Positions 52,304-60,766 of a stretch of 64,000 bases of DNA are shown here, in pieces; position 1 is the stretch's first letter, and every line of letters starts with the position of its first letter. A program made the translations under genes and the position numbers. The stretch is from Pseudonocardia sp. ICBG1293. Lineage in GTDB: Bacteria; Actinomycetota; Actinomycetes; Mycobacteriales; Pseudonocardiaceae. The stretch covers positions 1 through 64,000 of the forward strand of contig NZ_JAHLEL010000060.1 in the NCBI RefSeq assembly GCF_020131355.1. The letters are read 5' to 3'. The notes beneath the pieces were generated by a model, which saw only the letters and a program-made list of their open reading frames with translations, was not told the DNA's origin and searched no databases.

Positions 52304-53196
52304 CCCGCACTCCGGCAAACCGGGGGAAGCTCAACCTTGGCGTTCTCCCGGTTTCTGTCGGCGACGATGATCCCGTCGCGCCAGGGCGGTGACATCCTGT
52401 CCGGGATGTGGCAGCTGATCGCTGCCCTGGGCCGTGTCCCGAAGACGCTGGTCTGGGACCGGGAATCGGCGATCGGCGGCACCGGGAAGGTCTCGGCCCC
52501 GGCCGCCGGGTTCGCCGGAACTCTGGCCACGAGGATCCGGTTGGCTCCGCCGAAGGACCCCGAGTTCAAGGGCATGGTGGAGCGCAACAACGGGTTCTTC
52601 GAGACCTCGTTCCTGCCCGGACGCGAGTTCGCCTCCCCAGCCGACTTCAACGACCAGCTCGCCGAGTGGCTGGTGACCAGGGCGAACACGCGCACCGTCC
52701 GCGCCATCCATGGCCGGCCGGTGGACCTGCTCGAGGTCGACCGCCAGGCGATGATCGTCCTGCCGCCGGTGGCTCCACAGGTCGGTCTGACCCACCGGAT
52801 CCGGCTGGCCCGTGACTACTACGTGCGCGTCGACGCCAACGACTACTCCGTCGATCCGCGGATGATCGGCCGCTTCGTCGAGGTCGCCGCATCACCCACT
52901 GCGGTCGAGGTGTTCTGCGGCAACGAGCGAGTCGCCAGCCACGACCGCAGCTGGGGCCGCCACCTGGTGATCACCGACCCGGCCCACGTCGCCACCGCCG
53001 CCGACATGCGCCACGCACTGGCTGAACAACGCCGCGCCCAGCAGCGGTCCCAGCAGTCCGGGACGCGCCGCCACAACGATGGCCACGCCGTCGCGATCCG
53101 GGCCCTGCCCGACTACGACGCCCTGTTCGGCGTCGACTTCACCCCCACCAGCCCGGCCGACCCCACGGCCGCGCCCGCAGCGGAAGCGAGCAACCC

Positions 53197-54000
53197 ATGA
53201 CCGCCACCACGACCGGGACTGCGCCGAGCGAGGGGTTGCCCTCGATGCTGGCCTACCTGACCCGGGTGCTGAAGACCCCGACGATCGGGCGCTGCTGGGC
53301 TGAGCTCGCTGAGCAGGCCCGCGACGAGACCTGGTCGCACGAGGAGTATCTGGCTGCGGTCCTGCAACGCCAGGTCGCCGAACGCGAGTCCGCCGGCACC
53401 ACGATGCGGATCCGGACCGCGCATTTCCCAGCCGTGAAGACTCTCGAGGATTTCAACCTCGACCACCTGCCCTCGCTGCGTCGAGATGTGCTGGCGCACT
53501 TGGCGACCGGGACGTTCGTGGCCAAGGCTGAGAACGTGATCCTGCTCGGCCCACCCGGGCTCGGGAAGACCCATCTCGCGATCGGGCTCGGGGTCAAAGC
53601 CGCCCACGCCGGCTACTCGGTGCTCTTCGACACCGCGAACAACTGGATCACCCGCCTCACCGACGCCCACCAGGCCGGACGGCTGGAGGCCGAGCTGAAG
53701 AAGATCCGCCGCTACAAGCTGATCATCATCGACGAGGTCGGCTACATCCCCTTCGACCAGGACGCGGCGAACCTGTTCTTCCAGCTCATTGCCTCCCGCT
53801 ACGAGCAGGGCTCTGTGATGGTCACCTCGAACCTGCCCTTCGGACGCTGGGGCGAGACCTTCTCCGACGATGTCGTCGCCGCAGCCATGATCGACCGTCT
53901 GGTTCACCACGCCGAGGTTCTGACCTTGACCGGAGACTCCTACCGGACCCGCCAGCGCCGCGAGCTGCTGGCCAAACAGAACCGCGCCGACCGGGACTGA
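53197..54000 (+). CDS. istB: IS21-family helper ATPase IstB
   Basis: 267 residues. AAA+ DnaC/IstB-type ATPase: Walker A LLGPPGLGKTHLAIGLG, Walker B YKLIIIDEVGYIPFDQDAAN, sensor-1 region GSVMVTSNLPFGRWGETFSD and a C-terminal Arg-rich end. The N-terminal domain (about 1-85) binds DNA in the family. It overlaps istA by 4 bases. Confidence 0.95.
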   Translation: MTATTTGTAPSEGLPSMLAYLTRVLKTPTIGRCWAELAEQARDETWSHEEYLAAVLQRQVAERESAGTTMRIRTAHFPAVKTLEDFNLDHLPSLRRDVLAHLATGTFVAKAENVILLGPPGLGKTHLAIGLGVKAAHAGYSVLFDTANNWITRLTDAHQAGRLEAELKKIRRYKLIIIDEVGYIPFDQDAANLFFQLIASRYEQGSVMVTSNLPFGRWGETFSDDVVAAAMIDRLVHHAEVLTLTGDSYRTRQRRELLAKQNRADRD

Positions 54001-54064
54001 CAGACCAACCGAGGGGTCAAACTTGCCGATCCCCAGGGGGGTCAATCTTCAGGATCCGTTGACA

Positions 54065-54127
54065 GCTGGGCCCGCCGGACACCTCAACCAGCCGACTGCG
54101 AAGCAGGCGGTTGAGGTGATCCAGCGC
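54065..54127. repeat. Hairpin related to 34332-34421
   Basis: GCTGGGCCCGCCGGACACCT leads into ACCTCAACC, a loop, then GGTTGAGGT and outer CCAGC. It lies just downstream of the membrane gene ending at 54148, in the position of a terminator. The shared GCTGGGCCCGCCG block ties it to the palindrome near the second secreted/membrane pair. Confidence 0.6.
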
Positions 54128-54147
54128 AGGTGAACCGGGCCAACTGC

Positions 54148-54504
54148 CTACAACAGCCGCGACTCCAACCGCCTGACGTTCCGCAACATGATGAGGAGAT
54201 GAGCAAACAGCAGCACAGCTATGAACGGCGTGACACCGTCCTCAGAGAGACCAGTCAGCAAGATTCCGACACCGCCCGCCGTGCACATGCCACCCGACAC
54301 TAGAATCCACCACGCAATCAACTTCTTCTTCTCAGACGCTAGAAGAAAGCAGATCGCCAACCACACCAGCAGGCCAAGCGGAAGCGCACTGAAGACCGGA
54401 ATCGGGCGATTCTGCGCCACATGCTCCGCGCCAGCACACCACGTGTAACTCAGCCCGCCGAGCGCTGCAGCAGCTAACCCACCGATCTTCCGAAACTGAT
54501 TCAT
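54148..54504 (-). CDS. Small membrane protein paired with the third secreted protein
   Basis: 118 residues, four hydrophobic segments (GGLAAAALGGLSYTWC, VFSALPLGLLVWLAICFLLA, LIAWWILVSGGMCTAGGVGI, VTPFIAVLLFAHLLIML). Its ATG overlaps the original stop of the secreted-protein gene (ATGA at 54501-54504), so the two were translationally coupled before the MITE insertion. No family recognised. Confidence 0.65.
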   Translation of the reverse strand: MNQFRKIGGLAAAALGGLSYTWCAGAEHVAQNRPIPVFSALPLGLLVWLAICFLLASEKKKLIAWWILVSGGMCTAGGVGILLTGLSEDGVTPFIAVLLFAHLLIMLRNVRRLESRLL

Positions 54505-55221
54505 TTACACTTCTCGGGCGGTGCGGGGCGCCATCCGATGTTGAGCGTCTGACTCAGATCCCAACACCGACCATCATTAAGAGGTCGTTTCAGAACGACT
54601 TGTCGAGTTTCCATTGACCCCTCGACGACAGATCAAACGGCAGGTCAGATAGCCGCTTGTCGTCTACAACAGACACGTCGACCTCGTTCTGAAATGACCT
54701 CTAAGAATGCGGCCCGGCCCAGTGAGATTGTCATTCAAGATACGCTCTACCGCATTCCCACACGTCCTCGATCCCCACGGAAGTTTCCCACACAGTTCCT
54801 GAAGGCCAGCCTTGCCGAGGTTCCAGAAATCAGTTCCTGTCATGTACAAGCGCGGGCCATTATCCCATCCGACGTTCACCTTCCGGTCTCCCACGCTCTC
54901 TTCCGGATCCAGGACGATCTTTCCTAGATCCGCTGGGACGAGATACAAAATCGTGTACGAAGAACTCTTAAGCGTGTACTCGTGCGCCGTTCCCTGGGTC
55001 GTCCGAACTTCAGCACCCTTGACATATCCTGCCTGCTCCAAGCGGCGCGCTAACTCGCCTCCGATAATACTATCACGTCCCGCACGAGAAATCGCCGCCG
55101 GCGAACCTTTAGACGTGTCAACTGACTGTTCTGCAAAAGCGAGTCCACCAATCGAACCCATCGAAACAACCACGACCAACACAGTTCCGATAACACGCCA
55201 CCCGAACTCTTTCGTTCTCAC
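54502..55221 (-). pseudogene. Secreted protein gene interrupted by a MITE
   Basis: GTG 55221 (MRTKEFGWRVIGTVLVVVVS) begins a signal peptide very similar to that at 34610 (MRTKKFVTRVVGTVVVVAVG). The mature part includes LCGKLPWGSRTCGNAVERIL. The MITE (54581-54701) hits at GRIL. Removing it with one TAA restores RILNDGRCWDLSQTLNIGWR and a Pro/Cys/Lys tail to a TGA overlapping the membrane gene. With the MITE the product ends RGHFRTRSTCLL and loses two Cys. The native protein would have had four Cys in its last 60 residues. Confidence 0.75.
54581..54701 (-). repeat. 121-bp MITE, family 1, copy 7
   Basis: TAA on both sides (54578-54580, 54702-54704). It disrupts the secreted-protein gene, as the reconstructed frame shows. 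Confidence 0.94.
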
Positions 55222-55342
55222 GGTCGCATACAAACACCCCCCCAATCAGTCAAGACCAACTACGAAAAACGGCCGCCGAGATAATCCCGACACACCCAGA
55301 AAAACACCACAAAAGAACCGAACTGCGGGCCGAACCTCCTCA

Positions 55343-56276
55343 GAGCGTGTTTGGAAATTCTAGTGGGTTGAGGGTGGCGTGTACTTCTGTTGGCGGGTGG
55401 CGGGGTGTCCGCGGGCGATGCGGCGGGTGATCGTGGTGATCGCTGCCCAGCGGATCATCGCTTCGGAGGTGGTGCGGTGGCGTTCGTAGTCGCGGGCGAG
55501 GCGGCGGTGGGCGGTGAGCCAGGCGAAGGTGCGTTCGACCGCCCAGCGTCGGGGGATGACGACGAAGCCGCGTTGGCCTGCCGTTTTGCGGACGATCTCG
55601 AGACGGGTACGCAGCAGGGTGTGCGCCCAGCTGATCAGGCGGCCGGTGAACCCGGCGTCGGCGAAGACGTGCCGGACCCGGGTTTGTAGGTAGAGAGCGA
55701 GCAGGACCGAGGTGGCGCCGTCGCGGTCCTGCGTGCTGGCAGGGAACACCATGGTGACCAGCAGTAGCCCGAGGGTGTCGGTGATGATGAACCGTTTCCG
55801 GCCGTTGATTTTCTTCCCGGCGTCATAGCCGCGGGAATCGTCGCCGACGGTGTCGGCGGTGTCGGCGCCACGCACGGACTGGGAGTCGATGATCCCGGCG
55901 CTCGGCTCCGGATCCCGACCCTCGGCGATGCGTAGCTGACTGCGCACGATCGGGAGGATCTTCTCGGTGACCTTCTGCTGTTCCCACTGGTTGAAGTACC
56001 AGTAGACGGTCTGCCAGGGCGGGAAGTCCACCGGTAACGCCCGCCAGGCACACCCGGTACGCACCACATACAAGATCGCGTCCAGCACGTCCCGACGCGC
56101 ATGAGCGATCCGACGACCCCGACGGGCGATCGGCGGCAACAACGGCTCGATCACCACCCACTGGGCATCACTGGTGTCCGAGGGGTACCGACGCGGTCGT
56201 TCCTGCACGACAGACACGATGGACCACCCCCGCAGGGCCAGGCATCCCGACATGCCCACCATTTCCAAACACGCTC
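55343..56276 (-). mobile_element. IS5-type element, type 5, complete (934 bp)
   Basis: Ends GAGCGTGTTTGGAAAT and reverse, TCA on both sides (55340-55342, 56277-56279). An inverted partial copy lies at 60767-60974. Confidence 0.9.
55360..56217 (-). CDS. IS5-family transposase (type 5)
   Basis: About 285 residues from GTG 56217; an upstream in-frame extension to 56268 lacks support. DUF4096 region (YPSDTSDAQWVVIEPLLPPI, CAWRALPVDFPPWQTVYWYF), then DDE_Tnp_1: AGIIDSQSVRGADTADTVGD (Asp), RHVFADAGFTGRLISW (Asp) and RRWAVERTFAWLTAHRRLAR (Glu). Intact. Confidence 0.9.
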   Translation of the reverse strand: MSVVQERPRRYPSDTSDAQWVVIEPLLPPIARRGRRIAHARRDVLDAILYVVRTGCAWRALPVDFPPWQTVYWYFNQWEQQKVTEKILPIVRSQLRIAEGRDPEPSAGIIDSQSVRGADTADTVGDDSRGYDAGKKINGRKRFIITDTLGLLLVTMVFPASTQDRDGATSVLLALYLQTRVRHVFADAGFTGRLISWAHTLLRTRLEIVRKTAGQRGFVVIPRRWAVERTFAWLTAHRRLARDYERHRTTSEAMIRWAAITTITRRIARGHPATRQQKYTPPSTH

Positions 56277-56329
56277 TCAGCGATAGCGTCCGTGTCCCGC
56301 CGACCAGCCGCGGTGGGTGTGAGCCAGTG

Positions 56330-56800
56330 AGCCTTTGCCAACCTGGTCAGGTGTTGGCGATCATGAGGGTCTGAACTGCGGCGATGAGCTGTCCGGCCCG
56401 GTTCGGGCTGGAGCGGATCTTGCGGAGGGTCTTCCAGTTCTTCAGCTCGGCGTTGACCCGCTCGCCCGGTCCGCGGCGACGGGCATGGGCGGCGTTGACG
56501 TCCTTCTGCGCTTGCGATAGCGGGCGCATCCGCCCGCTATCAGGATCGAGGCGCCGACGCCGTTGTGGGACCGCCACCGTGGGCCCGGATCCCTGGTAGG
56601 CGGTGTCTGCCGCTGCCGGGATCCGGTGCTCGGTCAGGGCGTCGATGATGCCGTGCTCACGGGACGCGCCCATGTCGTGGCGGGCTCCGGGAAGCGGCGG
56701 GGAGATCCACACCAGCCGGCCGGCGGGGTCGGCGATGACCGGGACGTTCAGCCCGTGGCACTTGTGCTTGCCGGAGTAGAACCCGCGGTCATAGCCCGAG
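56330..56800 (-). pseudogene. IS5-like (DDE_Tnp_4) transposase, C-terminal fragment
   Basis: From about FYSGKHKCHGLNVPVIADPA through WISPPLPGARHDMGASREHG and AAADTAYQGSGPTVAVPQ to the end ELKNWKTLRKIRSSPNRAGQ ... QTLMIANT, stop at 56347. N-terminus and first Asp missing; the break is near 56800, where host sequence begins. Related to but different from the type 4 element. Confidence 0.85.
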
Positions 56801-57229
56801 GCCATCCATTGAAGAGTGTCCCGCCCCGCATACCTACACAACTCGGCCGCCGACTCAGTCTCCTTATGCGACCAATCCGAATAACACAACTCGCGTGATG
56901 CAGATTGCACTTCCGAGAGAATGCCCTCAACGAGGCCCCACAAGTTCTTCTGATGATCCTGTGAAATACCCCCGACGGTAGCCACCACCTCCCAGCAGCC
57001 CGAACAATTCAGAGGTACGACGAGTATAGCTACAAGTCGCTGAACCACGACCTACAGGAGCTGGAGACACTCGAGAGTAGTGCACGAATCTGCACTCGAA
57101 TCCCCTGCCGCAGCCCGACCCGCACCACGAATCATGCGCCGCCACCAATAGCTCTACATTCGTTCCAGCCCCACTCAGCTCTTGCCACACGTACGCTGCC
57201 GAGTCGATATCGGTACGCACTAATCGCAT
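56801..57229 (-). pseudogene. Hypothetical gene remnant, low GC, broken by IS
   Basis: Two overlapping leftward frames look partly coding: RLVRTDIDSAAYVWQELSGA (57229 onward) and GISQDHQKNLWGLVEGILSE then CYSDWSHKETESAAELCRY (to 56801). They may be one gene with a frameshift near 57050. GC is clearly lower than the rest of the window. No family recognised. Confidence 0.3.
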
Positions 57230-57472
57230 ACATCCATGACACCAGGCGCTCTTTGGACGGACCGATCTTCCCTACCTACCGAGGTCCTGCACCCACCCGT
57301 GGGCCTGCCACTACGTCACGTCTCTGATCAGCACCGACACCACTACTGAGAACACCTCATTCCGCCACCCCAAAGACAAATGCGGAGCCGGCACCTATCG
57401 TGCACAGGGCGGAAGAAAAAGCGCCCACGCCCTGTCGAGGCAGGATTAGACAAGGTGGCACGATCGAAGATC
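57230..57472. other. Spacer without a gene
   Basis: About 240 bp with no coding-like frame, between the hypothetical remnant and the terminator of the methyltransferase gene. Confidence 0.4.
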
Positions 57473-57506
57473 GTCAGCGGCGGGCGGCGTGCCGCCCGCC
57501 GCTGAC
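57473..57506 (-). terminator. Hairpin after the double methyltransferase gene
   Basis: Perfect 16-bp arms GTCAGCGGCGGGCGGC / GCCGCCCGCCGCTGAC with a 2-base loop, 22 bp beyond the stop at 57529. No U-run, as often in high-GC actinomycetes. Confidence 0.7.
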
Positions 57507-57528
57507 ACCGCTACTGCGCATCAGATCG

Positions 57529-59052
57529 TTATAAGAATACCTCGTTGCGGGCGGGTCGTGCTATTAGCATGACGCCGGTGTCGTTGATATGAGTGGTTTC
57601 TGCGCTGAGATGCTGTTGCAATACAGGTTGTAGGGTTTCGCGTAGTTCGCCTTGCTGAGGATGATCGGTGTGCCAGAAGGCTGCCAGTGTTTCGGCAGCG
57701 GCCTTGGCTCGCGTCGTTGGATCGGTTTCGGGGAATGTCACCTTGACTGTTACTTGATGCCAGGACAGTTCCTCGAACCCGTTGGCAGCGAGAATTTCTG
57801 CGGCTAGTGCGAGTAGGTAACCCTGGTGGTCTGGTGCTTCGTTAAGCAGGGGCGCGCACACCTGGTTCCACAGGCTGGTGAGTTCGTTGGTCGGTGCGCC
57901 CTGTACGAGGACAATCTTTGCCTCCGGGTGGGTCAGGTCGACGACGCGTACCATTTCACGTACAGCAGCGGAGGGATCGTCAATGTAGTGCAAGATCCAG
58001 GTTGCTACGGCAGCATCCACACTGGCGGTGGGAAGAGGGATACGTTCAGCTTTCCCGGGCAGCACTGTGACTCCCTGGCCGCGCAGTGCGCGCATACTCT
58101 CTTCACGTAGCGGGTGAGGTTCCACGGTTGTGCAGCTACCAAGCTTGTCGGCGATGGCCGCAACCACAGCACCACTACCGCCGCCGATGTCGAGTACCCG
58201 ACTGTTCCTAGCCACTGCCTTTACTACAGGACTGATGTCCGCCCGATCGAATCGGGATTCCATCGCCTGCCAACCGTCCTGAGTGAGTTGATGAGGTCCG
58301 CGATAGCTCACCGGATGAGGATACGGTCCGGATAAGGCGTGGCAGGTGACAGCCCGACCACCGGGTTTACGGGCATAAATAAACAGATGCTTCTCAGGTT
58401 CAGCATCGGAATGTTGCGGCTGGAAAGTGCTCACCTGTACATGCTGGATATCCAGTCCGGCGGCTTCCAGCCGCTGGCGGAATACCAATACTGGGTAACT
58501 GCTGGCTTCGACAGTTCGTCCCATCCAAATGATGGGAGCGTTGCTGCTGTCAAATGGAACGGTGGCGAAGATGAAATATCCGCCCGGGACTAACCAGTCA
58601 GCGACTCGGAGTAGAGTGGCGTCCAGATCGGGTCGGGACATCTGAAACAAAGAGAAGAAGGAGCAGATCGCCTCCCATGATTCTGGTGAGCAATGAACCG
58701 TCCGGACGTCCTCGCGTAGGAAGGTAGCAGGCGGCACTTGGCGTGCCGACAGCTCGATCATCGTGGCTGAGGTGTCGATACCGGTTACGGTGCAGCCAGC
58801 TTTCACCAGGTGGGCAGCCGCGGGTTTTCCGGTGCCACTACCGATGTCAAGAACCCGTGCCCCCTCTGGCAGTCGAGCTGTCAACCATTCCAATGCGGCC
58901 AACTGCTCTGGCAAGTGACCATAGGCATGCTCATAGCTGATCCCCAGCGAGTCGAATATGTTGGATTCAAGTTTCGCCGAGTCTTCTTCTGTGGTGTTCT
59001 GTTGCTTTTGAGTTCGAGTGGAAGATTCTCGGATTCGGGGGCGATTCTCCAT
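57529..59052 (-). CDS. Double-domain SAM-dependent methyltransferase
   Basis: 507 residues with two class I methyltransferase domains in one chain. Domain 1 (about 35-235): ARVLDIGSGTGKPAAAHLVK (SAM motif I), CTVTGIDTSATMIEL (motif II Asp), LREDVRTVH and LVPGGYFIFATVPFD. Domain 2 (about 265-440): SRVLDIGGGSGAVVAAIADK (motif I), CTTVEPHPLREESMRALRGQ, LPTASVDAAVATWILHYIDD (motif IV-like) and AKIVLVQGAP. Both motif I glycines are kept, so both may bind SAM. Substrate unknown, small-molecule type likely. GC lower than the IS DNA. Divergent from the methyltransferase at 59257, with which it shares a 204-bp intergenic region. Confidence 0.85.
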   Translation of the reverse strand: MENRPRIRESSTRTQKQQNTTEEDSAKLESNIFDSLGISYEHAYGHLPEQLAALEWLTARLPEGARVLDIGSGTGKPAAAHLVKAGCTVTGIDTSATMIELSARQVPPATFLREDVRTVHCSPESWEAICSFFSLFQMSRPDLDATLLRVADWLVPGGYFIFATVPFDSSNAPIIWMGRTVEASSYPVLVFRQRLEAAGLDIQHVQVSTFQPQHSDAEPEKHLFIYARKPGGRAVTCHALSGPYPHPVSYRGPHQLTQDGWQAMESRFDRADISPVVKAVARNSRVLDIGGGSGAVVAAIADKLGSCTTVEPHPLREESMRALRGQGVTVLPGKAERIPLPTASVDAAVATWILHYIDDPSAAVREMVRVVDLTHPEAKIVLVQGAPTNELTSLWNQVCAPLLNEAPDHQGYLLALAAEILAANGFEELSWHQVTVKVTFPETDPTTRAKAAAETLAAFWHTDHPQQGELRETLQPVLQQHLSAETTHINDTGVMLIARPARNEVFL

Positions 59053-59112
59053 GTCCGGAGCGTAGGTGCGGCGGCGAGATCAAGATTGAACGCCGAGGAT
59101 CCAGCGGGGCAA

Positions 59113-59126
59113 GAATTCGATAATTC
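59113..59126. promoter_or_regulatory. Palindrome in the divergent methyltransferase promoter region
   Basis: GAATT-CGAT-AATTC, a symmetric 14-bp site centred about 65 bp upstream of the leftward start and 140 bp upstream of the rightward start. A weak -35 like TTGACT lies at 59142 with TACAGG 16 bases on. It could be an operator shared by both directions. Confidence 0.35.
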
Positions 59127-59256
59127 TGCGGGTTGCACCCTTGACTGAATCTTCACAGATCGTACAGGCTTCCGAGCTGGAGTAAGTTACCGATGGAGCT
59201 CACTGGTCTCCCTGTCTGGGCGACGATGCGAGCCTGGCTGGAGGATTCGTTCATTC

Positions 59257-60042
59257 ATGGCCGTAGACGCGTCAGCAGATGGTCGAGATGAGTACTTTCG
59301 TTGCCGGGCTGACTTACTCGGCCCCTCACGTATGCGTCTGCTCACTGGGTCAGAGTTAGTCACTGTCGCCACCACGATATACGGCTCCCCTGATTTCTTT
59401 TCGTTGTATGGGATCCCCGCTAGCCAGATGACTGAACGCGGCCTGCGGATCTTTGGCCGTACCGCTATCGAGTGTTCCGTAGACAGTTACGCAGTTTCTT
59501 TGGCTGACGAATTAGCGGCGAGATACTCCAAGAGGTTCGGCGCGGCGGCTACACCTGGATTTGTTGCAGATCTGTTCTGCGGATCGGGGAATATCGCCTA
59601 CCATATCGGGCGACACCTGGCGGTACCCACGCATGCGGTGGAACTGGATCCATTGATTCATCGGGCCACGCAGCACAATTTTTCGCTCGTGGAGGTCGAT
59701 ATCGATCTCGTACACGGTGACTATCAGGAGCTCTTACGTACACTCGCGCCACGTAGCCCGCACGATATCTACATCATCGAACCCCCCTGGGGACCGGCAT
59801 ATACCGAACAGGGCCTCGATCTGACCGCTACCTCGCCGCCGGTTCCGGATATACTCGCCAACATTCGCCGCTCCCGCATGGGAGAGCCGTTTCTGGCCGT
59901 TATCAAAACAAACGATCAAATCGCAAATAACTCTCTTCGGACATGCTTCTACGACGCTCAGCATCTGGCCTCAATTATCCCCGCGCCAGTAGGACCCATC
60001 GGGGTCAACATGAACTTCTACCTGTACCGTGTGCTCACGTGA
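59257..60042 (+). CDS. RNA cap guanine-N2 methyltransferase-like (TGS1-type) SAM methyltransferase
   Basis: 261 residues from ATG 59257, RBS GGAGGA. SAM motif I FVADLFCGSGNIAYHIGRHL, motif II THAVELDPLIHRATQHN and catalytic-type motif IV YIIEPPWGPAYTEQGLDL. The EPPWGP(A)Y signature and DLFCGSGN are characteristic of the TGS1/RsmD-related fold, where the aromatic PPW motif binds a base amine. In bacteria the substrate of such proteins is generally unknown. The N-terminal 80 residues (GSPDFFSLYGIPASQMTERG) are not typical. 36 bases before the SMR pair. Confidence 0.7.
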   Translation: MAVDASADGRDEYFRCRADLLGPSRMRLLTGSELVTVATTIYGSPDFFSLYGIPASQMTERGLRIFGRTAIECSVDSYAVSLADELAARYSKRFGAAATPGFVADLFCGSGNIAYHIGRHLAVPTHAVELDPLIHRATQHNFSLVEVDIDLVHGDYQELLRTLAPRSPHDIYIIEPPWGPAYTEQGLDLTATSPPVPDILANIRRSRMGEPFLAVIKTNDQIANNSLRTCFYDAQHLASIIPAPVGPIGVNMNFYLYRVLT

Positions 60043-60078
60043 CAGCATGCAGCACACGACGGAGAGGGTGGAAGTAGC

Positions 60079-60435
60079 ATGGTGAAAAAGTGGGCATTAC
60101 TGGGCGGGGCGATCGGCGCAGAAGTCGCAGCAACGATCGCTTTGCGGGCCACGATCGATCACACAGGCTGGATACTCGTCGTAGCCGTCGGCTACGTGAC
60201 CGCGTTCGTCTTATTAGGGCTAACGCTACGCACAGGTATGCCGATCGGTATCGCCTACGGCATCTGGGGAGCCTGTGGCGTCGCGCTGACCGCATTGTTC
60301 GGCGTGTTGGTCTTCGGCGAGATGCTCGGCCTGCCCGCGATCATCGGAATAGCACTCATCATCGGCGGAGTGGTGCTGGTCGAGACCGGCTCCCACCACC
60401 CCGAGAGCCTCACCACCGAAAAAGCCGCGGCATGA
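60079..60435 (+). CDS. Small multidrug resistance (SMR) subunit, first of a pair
   Basis: 118 residues with four membrane segments. The essential membrane Glu is at about position 15 (GGAIGAEVAATIALRA), the signature PIGIAYGIWGACGVALTALF lies in TM3, and GVVLVETG ends TM4. The C-terminal tail (HHPESLTTEKAAA) is longer than in homodimeric EmrE. Stop overlaps the next start (ATGA). Paired SMR proteins act as heterodimeric proton-driven exporters of cations. Confidence 0.88.
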   Translation: MVKKWALLGGAIGAEVAATIALRATIDHTGWILVVAVGYVTAFVLLGLTLRTGMPIGIAYGIWGACGVALTALFGVLVFGEMLGLPAIIGIALIIGGVVLVETGSHHPESLTTEKAAA

Positions 60436-60746
60436 GCTGGATCTGGTTGGCCGCCGCGGTCGCCGCAGAGATCGGCGCCACCTTGAGTCTGCGCGCCTCA
60501 GAGGGATTCCGCAAACACATCTGGCTCATCCCAGTCGCCATCGGCTACGTCCTGGCATTCGCCTGCCTCGCTATGGCACTCCAAGGCGGATTACCGATCG
60601 GTGTCGCTTACGGGATCTGGGTCGCGGTCGGTATCGCCCTCGTTGCGCTCTTGGCACGATTCATCTGGAAAGACCCTCTCACTCCACGGATGCTCATCGG
60701 CATCGGCACAATCATAATCGGCGTTATTCTTGTCAAAATAGGATGA
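60432..60746 (+). CDS. Small multidrug resistance (SMR) subunit, second of a pair
   Basis: 104 residues, four membrane segments. Glu at about position 13 (AAAVAAEIGATLSLRASEGF), TM3 PIGVAYGIWVAVGIALVALL and TM4 IGIGTIIIGVILVKIG. Translationally coupled to the first subunit, as in known paired SMR systems such as EbrAB or YkkCD. It ends 20 bp before an IS5-type fragment. Confidence 0.88.
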   Translation: MSWIWLAAAVAAEIGATLSLRASEGFRKHIWLIPVAIGYVLAFACLAMALQGGLPIGVAYGIWVAVGIALVALLARFIWKDPLTPRMLIGIGTIIIGVILVKIG

Positions 60747-60766
60747 CGAATAGATTTTCGCCCTGA

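Larger units (their letters stand above)
51029..52333 (+). mobile_element. IS3-family element, type 2, copy 2 (1305 bp)
   Basis: Same ends as 7832-9136. A clean ACC duplication in istA (51026-51028 and 52334-52336). Confidence 0.94.
50567..53200 (+). pseudogene. istA: IS21 IstA transposase, split by an IS3 insertion
   Basis: The N-terminal 153 codons (50567-51028) have HTH domains (IRRLHRAEGVPIKEIARRLG, VARNTVRAALRSEG) and the first catalytic Asp region (EIAQCDLWFPETLIPV). After the IS3 the frame resumes at 52334-52336: FSRFLSATMIPSRQGGDILS, TLVWDRESAIGG (second Asp), DPEFKGMVERNNGFFETSFL (Glu) and a C-terminal domain to 53200. Removing the IS3 plus one ACC restores the full frame. Confidence 0.92.
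50523..54064 (+). mobile_element. IS21-family element interrupted by IS3 (2234 bp without it)
   Basis: Ends TGTCGACGGATCCTGAA and reverse TGTCAACGGATCCTGAA, both followed by a TGACCCCC block, typical of IS21. The 5-bp duplication GCTGG is present (50518-50522, 54065-54069). istA and istB overlap in ATGA at 53197. Confidence 0.92.

Noticed and set aside
60043..60078. Guanidine or other riboswitch upstream of the SMR pair
   Set aside because: The gap to the methyltransferase gene is 36 bp and is occupied by an RBS; no riboswitch could fit.
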